Assembly: GCA_949282745.1 (NCBI GenBank)
Contig: CASDQM010000036.1
Coordinates: 1 to 37,799 of the forward strand
Direction of reading: 5' to 3'
Length of the DNA stretch: 37,799 bases
Origin: an uncultured Sutterella sp.
Lineage (GTDB): Bacteria; Pseudomonadota; Gammaproteobacteria; Burkholderiales; Burkholderiaceae_F
The position numbers and the translations under genes were made by a program. The notes under the pieces were generated by a model. That model made no database searches. It was not told the DNA's origin and worked only from the letters and a program-made list of their open reading frames with translations. Of this stretch, positions 30,455 through 37,799 are shown in pieces. Each line of letters starts with the position of its first letter. Position 1 is the first letter of the stretch.

Positions 30455-30479
30455 AACTTGTTCCAAAATGGAACAGGTT
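30455..30479. promoter_or_regulatory. 25-bp operator-like inverted repeat between the dpaL copies
   Basis: AACTTGTTCCA (30455-30465) and TGGAACAGGTT (30469-30479) are 11-bp arms with one T-G wobble, separated by AAA. Such symmetry is typical of a dimeric repressor site. No intact gene starts nearby; it may be a relic upstream of a lost second dpaL copy. Confidence 0.45.
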
Positions 30480-30580
30480 CGTCGGGAAGGCGGCCGCATC
30501 GTCAACCGCAAGGTCGCCTTTTACCAAAATCCCGCGGAAGGCCCCTCCCAATGTGTAGCGAAGCGGAACATTGGGTGGGG

Positions 30581-30808
30581 ATGCTCGGCAACCCCTTGCC
30601 CGGGGACGACCGCGTCGTGTCGGGTGAGAGCGGGGCGTCGGGGTTCGGAGCCTTCGTGGAACTCGTGCGTGCAGGAGCTCCCAAAGAGTGGCGAAAGACG
30701 GTGGGGCTCGATGAGAACGCCGTAGTGCTCTGCTTCTCGACCGAGGCCGATACGGATCAAGGGAATTATCGCCGCGTGGTGTGGGAAGGCGTGCCGTCGA
30801 GCGAGTGA
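30581..30808 (+). pseudogene. 5'-truncated second copy of diaminopropionate ammonia-lyase
   Basis: Starting at ATGCTCGGCAACC the sequence reads the last 75 residues of dpaL in frame, from MLGNPLPGDDR to the stop. Only a few amino-acid changes occur (DGSPEEWRE becomes AGAPKEWRK) against many third-position changes. The match continues past the stop to 30827. The N-terminal four-fifths, including the PLP lysine, are missing, so it cannot be an enzyme. An open frame begins at 30458 but its first 41 residues are unrelated. Confidence 0.85.
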
Positions 30809-30942
30809 CGGCAGAGAGCGGGGCGGTTCCTTCCGGTTGTCAGCGTGCGTTTGGCTCCCGCTCGTCTCGGCCGGATCTGCGGAGGGCGGGAATCGAAAAC
30901 GACCGTTCGGGAGTGCCCGGCGGCGGGCGGGATGCGGCCGCC

Positions 30943-30975
30943 GGTCCGACGGCCGCCGAAGAGTCGGACCTTTTC
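30943..30975 (+). terminator. terminator after the dpaL remnant
   Basis: GGTCCGAC (30943-30950) pairs perfectly with GTCGGACC (30963-30970), followed by TTTTC. Confidence 0.7.
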
Positions 30976-31013
30976 AAAAGAATAAAGATTCGGGATGATT
31001 GATGCAGGGCAAT

Positions 31014-31035
31014 CGTACCTAGGTACGAACGTTCG
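31014..31035. promoter_or_regulatory. two adjoining perfect palindromes upstream of flavoprotein G
   Basis: CGTACCTAGGTACG (31014-31027) and CGAACGTTCG (31026-31035) are perfect and overlap by 2 bp, about 110 bp before the ATG of flavoprotein G. They are a candidate operator. Confidence 0.5.
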
Positions 31036-31052
31036 GAAAATAAGAAGTGGAG

Positions 31053-31089
31053 GAAGATCCGCCGCCCCTTCGGGAGAGTGCGGATCTTC
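31053..31089 (+). other. long hairpin in the 5' leader of flavoprotein G
   Basis: GAAGATCCGC (31053-31062) pairs perfectly with GCGGATCTTC (31080-31089). The loop contains CCCCTTCGGG. No T-run follows, so it may be a leader structure affecting stability or an RNA-binding site rather than a terminator. Confidence 0.5.
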
Positions 31090-31140
31090 GATCTCGAACG
31101 TGCGTTCCGGTCGCAGGAAAACCGGAAAAGGAGACGAAAC

Positions 31141-32628
31141 ATGAAACGTAGAGAATTGTTCGCCATGGGTGCGGCCGCGGGTGCCGCGGCTCTCGTTTCG
31201 CCCGTCGCGGGCGCTGTTCCCGTGAAGGCTCCCCAAAAGTGGGACGAATCGTACGACGTCGTGATCATCGGTGCGGGCGGCGCGGGTCTCGCCGCCGCCT
31301 GCGAAGCCGTCATGGACAAGCTCTCCGCAGTGGTCTTCGAAAAGGAACCGACGGTGGGCGGCTCCTCCGTCATCTGCGGCGGTCAGTGGGCCGTGGGCGG
31401 CACGGAAGAACAGGAAAAGCGCGGCATCAAGGACAGCGAAGACCTCTTCATCAAGGACATGATGACGACCGGTCAGAACCAGAACGACCTCGAAGTCGTC
31501 AAGGCCTACGTGAAGGAAACGAAGGCGCATTATGAATGGATGACGAAGGAACTCGGCGTCAAGCCCATTTCCGTCACGCTTTCGGGCGGCATGAGCGTTC
31601 CGCGCGCCCACACCTTCAAGCCGGGCGAAGTGATCGAAGCCATGCGCAAGTTCGCCGTCGACGGCGGAGCCAAGGTGGTTTTGCGCACGAAGGCCGAACG
31701 TCTCCTCTGGGACCACGAGAAGAACTGCATCGCGGGCGTGCGCGTTTCGCGCCGCGGCAAGGTCATGAACATCGAGGCCAAGAAGGGCGTCGTGCTCGCC
31801 GCGGGCGGGTTCTCGCGCAATCCGAAGATGCTCAAGAAGTACGCGCCGCTCCTTGAAAACGCGGCGGTGATCGCGGGTCTCGGCACGCAGGGCGACGGCA
31901 TCCTGATGGCGCAGGCCTACGGCGCCGACATGATCGACACAAACTACATCAAGGCCTCCTACGGGTTCACGCTCAAGCCTTCGACCATCAAGGACATGGC
32001 GTTGACGCAGTTCAAGGGCGCCATCGTGGTGAACAAGACCGGCAAGCGCTTCATGGACGAATCGATTTCGTACAAGACGCAGGCCGACATCGCCTTCGCG
32101 CAGCCCGAAGGCAAGTCCTGGATCGTCTTCGACGACAATATCCGCAGAATCGCCATGAAGATGGACCCGATGCAGGACGGCATTCTCTGGAAGCCGATCG
32201 ACGAAGGCAAGTGCCCGGACTACGTCTTCATGGGCAACACCATCGAAGAAGCCGCGCAGAAGGCCGGACTCGATCCGAAGACGGTTGCGGAAACCGTGAA
32301 GAACTACAACGGCTATGTGGATGCCGGCAAGGATCCCGAGTTCGGGCGCGCCGGACTCGCTTCCGGTCAGGGCAAGCTCGTCCGCATCGAAAAGGCTCCG
32401 TTCTTCATCTTCCCGTCCGTCGGCGCGATGATCGGCACGTACTGCGGCATCAAGATCACTCCGAAGGCCGAGGTCGTCGACGTCTTCGGTGAAGTGATCC
32501 CGCATCTCTATGCGGCCGGTGAAATGACGGGCGGCGTGCACGGCGCCTCCTACATGACCGGCACGGCCTTCTCCAAGGCCATGTCCTTCGGTCGCATCGC
32601 CGTTCGCGCCATCGCTCAGAAGAAGTGA
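31141..32628 (+). CDS. Tat-exported fumarate-reductase-like flavoprotein G (495 aa)
   Basis: Leader MKRRELFAMGAAAGAAAL, FAD fold IIGAGGAG (residues 42-49), GGSSVICGGQWAVGG, AAGGFSRN, and C-terminal HLYAAGEMTGGVHG. Substrate-site motifs are non-canonical: DESISYK with Tyr at the catalytic Arg position, IGTYCGIKI for HHTMGG and HGASY for HGxxR. It shares these with A, B and H. The ATG at 31141 follows AAAAGGAG; the open frame back to 31078 crosses the leader hairpin. It appears monocistronic, ahead of a terminator-like hairpin, with its own palindromic upstream site. It is probably a periplasmic reductase of an unknown small organic acceptor. Confidence 0.88.
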   Translation: MKRRELFAMGAAAGAAALVSPVAGAVPVKAPQKWDESYDVVIIGAGGAGLAAACEAVMDKLSAVVFEKEPTVGGSSVICGGQWAVGGTEEQEKRGIKDSEDLFIKDMMTTGQNQNDLEVVKAYVKETKAHYEWMTKELGVKPISVTLSGGMSVPRAHTFKPGEVIEAMRKFAVDGGAKVVLRTKAERLLWDHEKNCIAGVRVSRRGKVMNIEAKKGVVLAAGGFSRNPKMLKKYAPLLENAAVIAGLGTQGDGILMAQAYGADMIDTNYIKASYGFTLKPSTIKDMALTQFKGAIVVNKTGKRFMDESISYKTQADIAFAQPEGKSWIVFDDNIRRIAMKMDPMQDGILWKPIDEGKCPDYVFMGNTIEEAAQKAGLDPKTVAETVKNYNGYVDAGKDPEFGRAGLASGQGKLVRIEKAPFFIFPSVGAMIGTYCGIKITPKAEVVDVFGEVIPHLYAAGEMTGGVHGASYMTGTAFSKAMSFGRIAVRAIAQKK

Positions 32629-32662
32629 TGTTCGTCTTTCCGTGAACTCACACGGTGCGGGT

Positions 32663-32682
32663 CGCCCGGCTTCGGCCGGGCG
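32663..32682 (+). terminator. hairpin after flavoprotein G
   Basis: CGCCCGGC, TTCG loop, GCCGGGCG: a perfect 8-bp stem without a T-run. It could be a terminator or a 3'-end stabiliser. Confidence 0.45.
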
Positions 32683-32738
32683 CAGGGGGCGGATCGGGGT
32701 AGCATTGCCTTGATCCGCTTCGTTTTGGTTTTGCGAAT

Positions 32739-34163
32739 ATGTCGTTGCATCGCCGGGATTTGATTATCGGGACGCTCGCCGCTCCTTTTGTCCTGCCGTC
32801 GCCCGTGCGGGGACGGCCGGACGGGAAAATCTATGATCTGGTGGTCGTAGGGGCCGGGGCCGCAGGTCTCACCACCGCCTGTCTCGCCGCCGAGTACGGC
32901 TTGAGACGAATTCTCGTGCTCGAAAGCGAACCTTTGATCGGCGGTTCGAGCATCATCAGCGGCGGATTCTGGGCCGTGAGCGGAACGGAGCTCCAGAAAG
33001 AGCGCGGAGTGATCGACAGCGACGAGGCGTTTTACGAGGACATTCTCGCGGTCGGCGCTCACAAGAACGACGAGCGTCTCGTTCGCGCGTTCATTCGGGA
33101 GAATCGCCGTCAGTACGAATGGATGCTCGGACAGGGCGTTGCGCCGCAGACGCTTGCGCCCGGATCGGGAACGCTGAGAGCGCACGTTTTCGATGCGAAA
33201 AAACTCGTTTCTCGTCTCTACCGCAGAGCCGCGTCCTCGGGCGTCGACGTACGGGTAGGCGCAAGGGTGAGGGAGCTTTTCTTCGAGCGGTCCCGCAACC
33301 GCGTCGTCGGCGTCCGAACGGACCGGGCGGCTTATGCGGCGCGGGCCGTGCTTCTCGCCACCGGCGGTTTTTCGCGCAATACGGCGCTGTTGGAAAAGTA
33401 TTCGCCCCGCATGCGCTTCGTCTCCACGATCGCGGCCCAAGGGAGCCGCGGCGACGGCATTCTCATGGCGCAGGCGTTGGGGGCGGAGCTCGCCGACATG
33501 GAGTGGCTCGAAGCCTCCTACGCCTTCATCCAAAACCCCACGACCATTCACGACATGACCTTCGTCAACTATCACGGAGGAATCATCGTCAACAAGTTCG
33601 GACGGCGCTTCGTAGACGAGTCGCTCCCCTACAAGTTGATTGCAAAGGCGGTCCTGCAGCAGAGCGACGCCAAGAGCTTCATCGTGTTCGACGAGCGCAT
33701 CCGCGGCATTTCCGAACGACAGCCGATGGACCGGCGACGCTGGGACGTCGTGCCGCTCGGCACGGGACGCACCCTTGCGGAGGCGGCGAACCAATGCTCC
33801 ATCGATCCCGCCGCCCTGCAGGAGACGGTCGAAGCCTACAACAAGGCGGTCGCCCGGGGCGAAGACGCAGGGAGGGGATCGGTGGCCGTCAACAACGGTC
33901 GGCTTCTCACGATCGACAGGCCGCCCTTTTATGTCCTCCCGGTGTCGCCCTGTCTTCTCGGGACCTACTGCGGCATCAAGATCAACGACCGTGCGCGGGT
34001 CCTGACCGCGCAGGGCGACGAGATCAAGGGTCTCTGGGCGGCGGGCGAAGTGACGGGCGGCTTTCACGGGGCCTCCTTCATCATGGGAACGGCTTTGGGA
34101 AAGGCGCAGACCTTCGCTCGGATCGCGGCGCAGGACATCGCGCGCAGCCTGGGGGAGGCGTAG
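32739..34163 (+). CDS. Tat-exported fumarate-reductase-like flavoprotein H (474 aa), first gene of a reductase-kinase-regulator operon
   Basis: Leader SLHRRDLIIGTLAAPFVL, FAD fold VVVGAGAAG (residues 35-43), GGSSIISGGFWAVSG, ATGGFSRN, and C-terminal GLWAAGEVTGGFHG. Substrate-site variants are DESLPYK (Tyr at the catalytic Arg position), LGTYCGIKI and HGASF. It is closest in motifs to G but has less biased codons. No good ribosome site precedes the ATG at 32739 (the upstream bases are T-rich), so initiation may be weak. Its TAG stop is directly followed by the kinase ATG, so expression of the reductase and its putative sensor is linked. Confidence 0.87.
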   Translation: MSLHRRDLIIGTLAAPFVLPSPVRGRPDGKIYDLVVVGAGAAGLTTACLAAEYGLRRILVLESEPLIGGSSIISGGFWAVSGTELQKERGVIDSDEAFYEDILAVGAHKNDERLVRAFIRENRRQYEWMLGQGVAPQTLAPGSGTLRAHVFDAKKLVSRLYRRAASSGVDVRVGARVRELFFERSRNRVVGVRTDRAAYAARAVLLATGGFSRNTALLEKYSPRMRFVSTIAAQGSRGDGILMAQALGAELADMEWLEASYAFIQNPTTIHDMTFVNYHGGIIVNKFGRRFVDESLPYKLIAKAVLQQSDAKSFIVFDERIRGISERQPMDRRRWDVVPLGTGRTLAEAANQCSIDPAALQETVEAYNKAVARGEDAGRGSVAVNNGRLLTIDRPPFYVLPVSPCLLGTYCGIKINDRARVLTAQGDEIKGLWAAGEVTGGFHGASFIMGTALGKAQTFARIAAQDIARSLGEA

Positions 34164-35966
34164 ATGATTCGAGTTCGAACCGCCTTTCAGGCCGCCCTCC
34201 TGCTTTTTCTGACGCAAACCCTGTTTGCGCAGGTCCCGCAGACGACCGTCGAACTCGGCATGGTCGAAGCACTGTCGCGGGAGTCGCAGGGACCGTTTTT
34301 GGAAGAGACCGTATCCGCGCTGCGGGCGGATTTCGCTCGGAACGGAATGGCGCTCAACGTGACGCGCGCTTCGGAGGAGGAGATCGCACGCCTCGTGAGA
34401 CAGAATCGGCTCGATTTCTTCCTGGCGCCGAGCGACCTCTATCGTCGGCTTCTTCTTTCGGGCTGCAGCGACATCGCGGTGACGCACGCCGCCGAGACGA
34501 CGAATCCCAATCGGACGCAGGGCGCGCTTTTTCTTTCGCGTCTCGGCGAAGAGCCCGACGTGCCCCGTTCGGTCTCCAAGGGAAAAGTTCTGAGGCTCGG
34601 CGGCGAGGCGGGCTCCGTGATCGTTCGGGGCGAACTGATCCGCCACGGACTCTCCGGAAAAGCGTCGGCCGACCTCTTTGCGAAGATTCCCGTCCGAGCG
34701 GACACCGACGACGAGACGGCCGCGGCACTTCGCAGGCTCCGCGAGGGCGGACTCGACCTCCTGATTCTTCCCGTCTGCCGCCTGGAGCGCTACTGCGGGA
34801 GCCGCACGTGTTCCACGGCGGACCTCGGCGTCCTCTGGCCCAAGCAGGATACGGACATGACGTGTTTTCACTCGACGCAGCTCTATCCGGGGACGACGCT
34901 CGTGGCGACGCCGTCTCTTACTCCCTTCGCCCATCGGGAAATTCTGAGCACGATCTTCGCGCTCAAGGCCGGGGCGAACGGACAGCGCTGGCACGTCGCC
35001 ACGAACTTTCAGACGACGGACCGCACGCTCAGACTTCTCGACGACGATGCGTGGGCGCAGGTGCGGCAATCCTCCATTCGAAGCTTCCTGAACCGTTGGA
35101 AAGGGTGGATCGTCTTCGGTCTCTGCGCGTTGGGATTCATTGTCGTTCACACCGTCGTTCTGCAAGTGCTGGTGCGCCGAAAGACGCGGGAGCTCAGACA
35201 TGCGCTGACGGAGCAGAAAAGGGCCCGGCGGGAAACCGAACTCATTTCCCGGCGTCTGGAAAAGCAGCGCCGCCTGCAGACGATCGGACAGATGGCGAGT
35301 CTCTTTGCCCACGAACTCGGACAACCCCTCAACGCCATCGGTTGCTATGCGCACGGCATAGGGAAGGCGACGGAAAACGTCGAAAAGCGCAGGGCGGTTG
35401 AAAAGGGGATTCAGGGGATCGAGGATCAGGTCGGGCGCGCGAGCGCGATCGTGAACCGAGTGCGCGACTACGTGCGTTCGCAGACCGTGCGCGACAAAGT
35501 GATCGACCTCGGCGAACTCGTGGAAACGGCGATCGGCAACTTCAAAATCACGAGCCTCGGCAACGTTCCCGTCGTGTTGAAGCGCGAATGCGCCGGCGAT
35601 GAGCTTCGGGTCCGGGGGGATTCTCTGGAATTGGAGTTGGTCGTCACGAATCTCCTGCGAAACGCGTCGCAGGCGATTCAGTCGATCGGAAAGCCCGAAA
35701 TCCGAGTGAAGATTTTCGATCGTCCCGGTCCGGGCTTTGAAGTTTCGGACAACGGTGTCGGCCTGACGGAGGAAAAACTCGCCGAGATCGTTCAGATCGG
35801 AGAGAGCACCCGTCCCGAGGGATTGGGGCTGGGGCTCTCGATCGTGCGGGATCTCGTCGAGCTGCACGAAGGAAAAATCGAATTTTCCCTGACGTCCGCC
35901 GGCGGACTCGTCGTGAGGGTGACGTTGCCGCCCGCCCGCGAACCGGACAAGGAGTGTGAAAAGTGA
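34164..35966 (+). CDS. TtrS-like sensor histidine kinase 3 with PhnD-type receptor (600 aa)
   Basis: Signal peptide (residues 1-22, TLFAQ), PhnD-like receptor about 28-300, transmembrane helix about 312-334, HisKA with His383 (FAHELGQPLNAIG), and an ATPase domain with NLLRNASQA and GLGLGLSIVRDLV. Receptor Cys205 (ILPVCRLE) and Cys234 (MTCFHSTQLYP) correspond to the pairs in kinases 1 and 2. Extra cysteines occur at 101, 211 and 216. The ATG abuts the flavoprotein H stop with no gap. Its stop overlaps the regulator start by 4 nt (GTGA). It is expected to detect a periplasmic ligand, probably the substrate of H, and to phosphorylate the next gene product. Confidence 0.92.
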   Translation: MIRVRTAFQAALLLFLTQTLFAQVPQTTVELGMVEALSRESQGPFLEETVSALRADFARNGMALNVTRASEEEIARLVRQNRLDFFLAPSDLYRRLLLSGCSDIAVTHAAETTNPNRTQGALFLSRLGEEPDVPRSVSKGKVLRLGGEAGSVIVRGELIRHGLSGKASADLFAKIPVRADTDDETAAALRRLREGGLDLLILPVCRLERYCGSRTCSTADLGVLWPKQDTDMTCFHSTQLYPGTTLVATPSLTPFAHREILSTIFALKAGANGQRWHVATNFQTTDRTLRLLDDDAWAQVRQSSIRSFLNRWKGWIVFGLCALGFIVVHTVVLQVLVRRKTRELRHALTEQKRARRETELISRRLEKQRRLQTIGQMASLFAHELGQPLNAIGCYAHGIGKATENVEKRRAVEKGIQGIEDQVGRASAIVNRVRDYVRSQTVRDKVIDLGELVETAIGNFKITSLGNVPVVLKRECAGDELRVRGDSLELELVVTNLLRNASQAIQSIGKPEIRVKIFDRPGPGFEVSDNGVGLTEEKLAEIVQIGESTRPEGLGLGLSIVRDLVELHEGKIEFSLTSAGGLVVRVTLPPAREPDKECEK

Positions 35967-36562
35967 AGGAAGAAAACGCCCTGATCCGCATCGTCGACGA
36001 CGACGCCTCCGTTCGGGATGCGTTGGTCTACATGCTCGAGCAGGAGGGGTTCGACACGGTCGCCTATGCGAGTGCGGAAGAATTTCTCGTGAACGACATG
36101 CCCTCGCGCCCCGGCGTCGTCGTGCTCGACGTGCGCATGCCCGGGATGAGCGGCACGCGTCTGCAGGACGAGATGATCGCCAGACGTATCGACACGCCGA
36201 TCATCTTTCTGACGGGACACGGCGACGTGGACATGGCCGTCAAGGCCCTGCGCAAGGGGGCCTACCACTTTCTGCAGAAGCCCGTCGATACGGACGAACT
36301 CGTCCGAACCATTCGCGAGTGTCTCGAGAAGACGCGGTGCGGCCTCACGGCCGAAGAGGCCCGGGAGGCGATCGGTCTCCTGACGCCTCGGGAAAGACAG
36401 ATCGCGAATCTTCTCCTTCAGGGAGTGCCCAACCACGGAATCGCGGAGCGGCTGAATCTCTCGGTGAGGACGGTGGAAAACCATCGGACGAGCCTCTATC
36501 GAAAGCTTCGCGTGAATTCGTACGAGGAGCTTAAAAGCCTCTTGTGCGGGTGGAAAATCTAG
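35963..36562 (+). CDS. FixJ/TtrR-type response regulator 3 (199 aa)
   Basis: It starts at GTG 35963, which overlaps the kinase stop (GTGA) and has AAGGAG 8 nt upstream. Receiver: IVDDD (10-14), phospho-acceptor Asp56 (VVLDVRMPGMSG), LTGHGDVDM and QKPVDTDE. LuxR-type helix-turn-helix: LTPRERQIANLLL and HGIAERLNLSVRTVENHR. It is the last gene of the H-kinase-regulator operon. The following flavoprotein I starts 136 bp downstream and is also a possible target. Confidence 0.94.
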   Translation: MKEENALIRIVDDDASVRDALVYMLEQEGFDTVAYASAEEFLVNDMPSRPGVVVLDVRMPGMSGTRLQDEMIARRIDTPIIFLTGHGDVDMAVKALRKGAYHFLQKPVDTDELVRTIRECLEKTRCGLTAEEAREAIGLLTPRERQIANLLLQGVPNHGIAERLNLSVRTVENHRTSLYRKLRVNSYEELKSLLCGWKI

Positions 36563-36698
36563 AACGTTTTTCTTCCCGGCGTCTGTACGGGGCGCAAATT
36601 TTTCCGGCCTTACGGGAGCCTTGCTTCGCTCCGTGCGCCGTCGGAAGGAAAAAGTTTTATCGCCAAGGAGTTGTTCCTTTTATTGCGGAGGAAAAATC

Positions 36699-37799
36699 AT
36701 GTCAACTCTCAATCGTCGTACCTTCCTCAAAACCGGGGCCGCAGCCTCCCTTGCCGGCGCGGTCGGCATGGCCAAGGCGCTCGAAGTGAAAAGCGCCGAC
36801 GGCTACAAGTGGGACCGCACCTGCGACGTCCTCGTGATCGGTTTCGGCGGCGCGGGCGGCCCTGCGGCCGTGGCGGCCAAGGAAGCCGGAGCCGACGTAC
36901 TGGTGTTGGAAAAGATGGCCGTGGGCGGCGGTAACTGCACGGTCTCGTCGGGCGGCTTCATGGTCCCCGACAATCCGAAGGACGGATGGACCTATCTCAA
37001 GAAGACCTACGAATTCTCGCAGGGCGAATGCGATGAGGAACTTCTCCGCATCTTCTGCGAAGAAGCCCAGACGATCAAGGAATGGATCACGAAGCTTGAT
37101 CCCGAAGCCAAATTCCGCGTGTACGGTCACGCCGGTTGGCAGAATCTCCCCGGCGCGGACGCCATCAAGAAGTGGAGCATCTACGGTCGAAAGGGCTTCA
37201 CGGGAGGGGACCTGCTCTTCCAAACCTTCCGCCGCATCGCCGAAGACGTGCAGAAGACCCCCGTTCTCTACAACACCCCCGCGAAGCGCCTCGTGCGTGA
37301 AGGGAACGTCGTTGTCGGCGTCATTGCCGAACACGAAGGGAAGGACATGGCGATCCGCGCGAAGCGCGGCGTCGTCATCGCCACGGGCGGCTTCCAGTGC
37401 AATCCCGAGCTCGTCCGCAAGTACGTTACGGGTTCGAAACTCGCCTTCCTCGGCAGTCCCGGCAATACGGGCGACGGTCTCCTGATGGCGCAGTCGATGG
37501 GCGCTCAGCTTTGGCACATGACCGACGTCTCCGCCCCGCTCGGGATTCAGGTTCCCGGCGTCAAGGCCGCCTTCCAACTCTCCGCCAAGGTTCCCTCCTT
37601 CATTTGGGTCGACCAGGACGGCTGCCGCTTCGTGAACGAAAAGGGCATCGACGGCCATACGCAGATCACCGCCGTCACGTTCTACGACGCCGTGAAGCAC
37701 CGCTTCCCGCGAAATCCCTGCTGGATGATCTTCGACGATCCCGCCTGCAAGGCCGGGCCGATCTACGGCTCCGCCCGTTCGGGCTACGCGCTCAACCGC
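36699..37799 (+). CDS. Tat-exported flavoprotein I, partial (first 367 residues; C-terminus outside window)
   Basis: Leader LNRRTFLKTGAAASLAG, FAD fold VIGFGGAGG (residues 49-57), GGGNCTVSSGGFMVP, ATGGFQCN, then GDGLLMAQSMGA and RFVNEKGIDGH. GGAGG (36687-36691) precedes the ATG at 36699. The catalytic Arg region of Fcc3 (NEITTRD) reads NEKGIDGHTQ, so no Arg aligns. The segment up to the cut contains KWSIYGRKGFTGGDLLF, which differs from all other copies in the window. HHTMGG and HGxxR motifs are not visible because the gene is truncated by the window. Family assignment is secure, function unknown. Confidence 0.87.
   Translation, partial: MSTLNRRTFLKTGAAASLAGAVGMAKALEVKSADGYKWDRTCDVLVIGFGGAGGPAAVAAKEAGADVLVLEKMAVGGGNCTVSSGGFMVPDNPKDGWTYLKKTYEFSQGECDEELLRIFCEEAQTIKEWITKLDPEAKFRVYGHAGWQNLPGADAIKKWSIYGRKGFTGGDLLFQTFRRIAEDVQKTPVLYNTPAKRLVREGNVVVGVIAEHEGKDMAIRAKRGVVIATGGFQCNPELVRKYVTGSKLAFLGSPGNTGDGLLMAQSMGAQLWHMTDVSAPLGIQVPGVKAAFQLSAKVPSFIWVDQDGCRFVNEKGIDGHTQITAVTFYDAVKHRFPRNPCWMIFDDPACKAGPIYGSARSGYALNR

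Noticed and set aside
32616-35867. 1083-codon open frame on the minus strand
   Set aside because: Lies opposite the well-supported flavoprotein H and kinase 3; composition typical of an antisense frame in high-GC DNA.

Overview
The window is high-GC DNA from an anaerobic or microaerophilic Gram-negative gut-type bacterium. The best guess is a member of the Sutterellaceae (Betaproteobacteria, Burkholderiales). This rests on the dense set of exported fumarate-reductase-like flavoproteins, the TtrS/TtrR-like two-component systems, a stand-alone tetraheme cytochrome c and a DsbA/DsbL-like oxidase. No rRNA, tRNA or housekeeping marker is present, so the taxon is inference.

Layout: (1) 1-2600: a partial DsbA/DsbL-like thiol oxidase (-), a 1.36-kb stretch without a convincing gene, and an orphan hypothetical protein (-). 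(2) 2803-6985: two paralogous Tat-exported flavoproteins (-), each followed by a terminator, divergent from a LysR regulator whose leader holds a perfect 19-bp inverted repeat. (3) 6986-8281: non-coding, with a three-hairpin RNA candidate ending in a strong terminator and an orphan minus-strand terminator. (4) 8282-16117: a lower-GC island with a type I restriction-modification operon (hsdR-hsdM-hsdS), an inverted promoterless second hsdS cassette and a short tyrosine recombinase. Two pairs of 19-bp inverted repeats lie in the same reading frame in both hsdS copies, so this looks like a phase-variable specificity locus. (5) 16258-28778: an operon of sensor kinase, response regulator and flavoprotein (-); a divergent canonical fumarate-reductase-like flavoprotein (+); a second kinase/regulator pair (+); a TcuA-like flavoprotein (-); and a divergent large flavoprotein followed by a tetraheme cytochrome c (+). 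(6) 29159-31140: diaminopropionate ammonia-lyase, a diverged duplicate of its 3' end, and palindromic sites. (7) 31141-37799: a flavoprotein, an operon of flavoprotein, sensor kinase and response regulator, and a ninth flavoprotein cut by the window end.

How it fits together: nine flavoproteins with twin-arginine-type leaders and no haem domain of their own probably act as periplasmic terminal reductases for different organic electron acceptors. The single tetraheme cytochrome is a candidate electron donor to one or more of them. Three PhnD-domain sensor kinases with FixJ-type regulators sit next to reductases and probably sense periplasmic substrates. The active-site signatures differ strongly between the nine, so different substrates are expected. 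The two main systems to follow up are this reductase/sensor array and the invertible hsdS locus.
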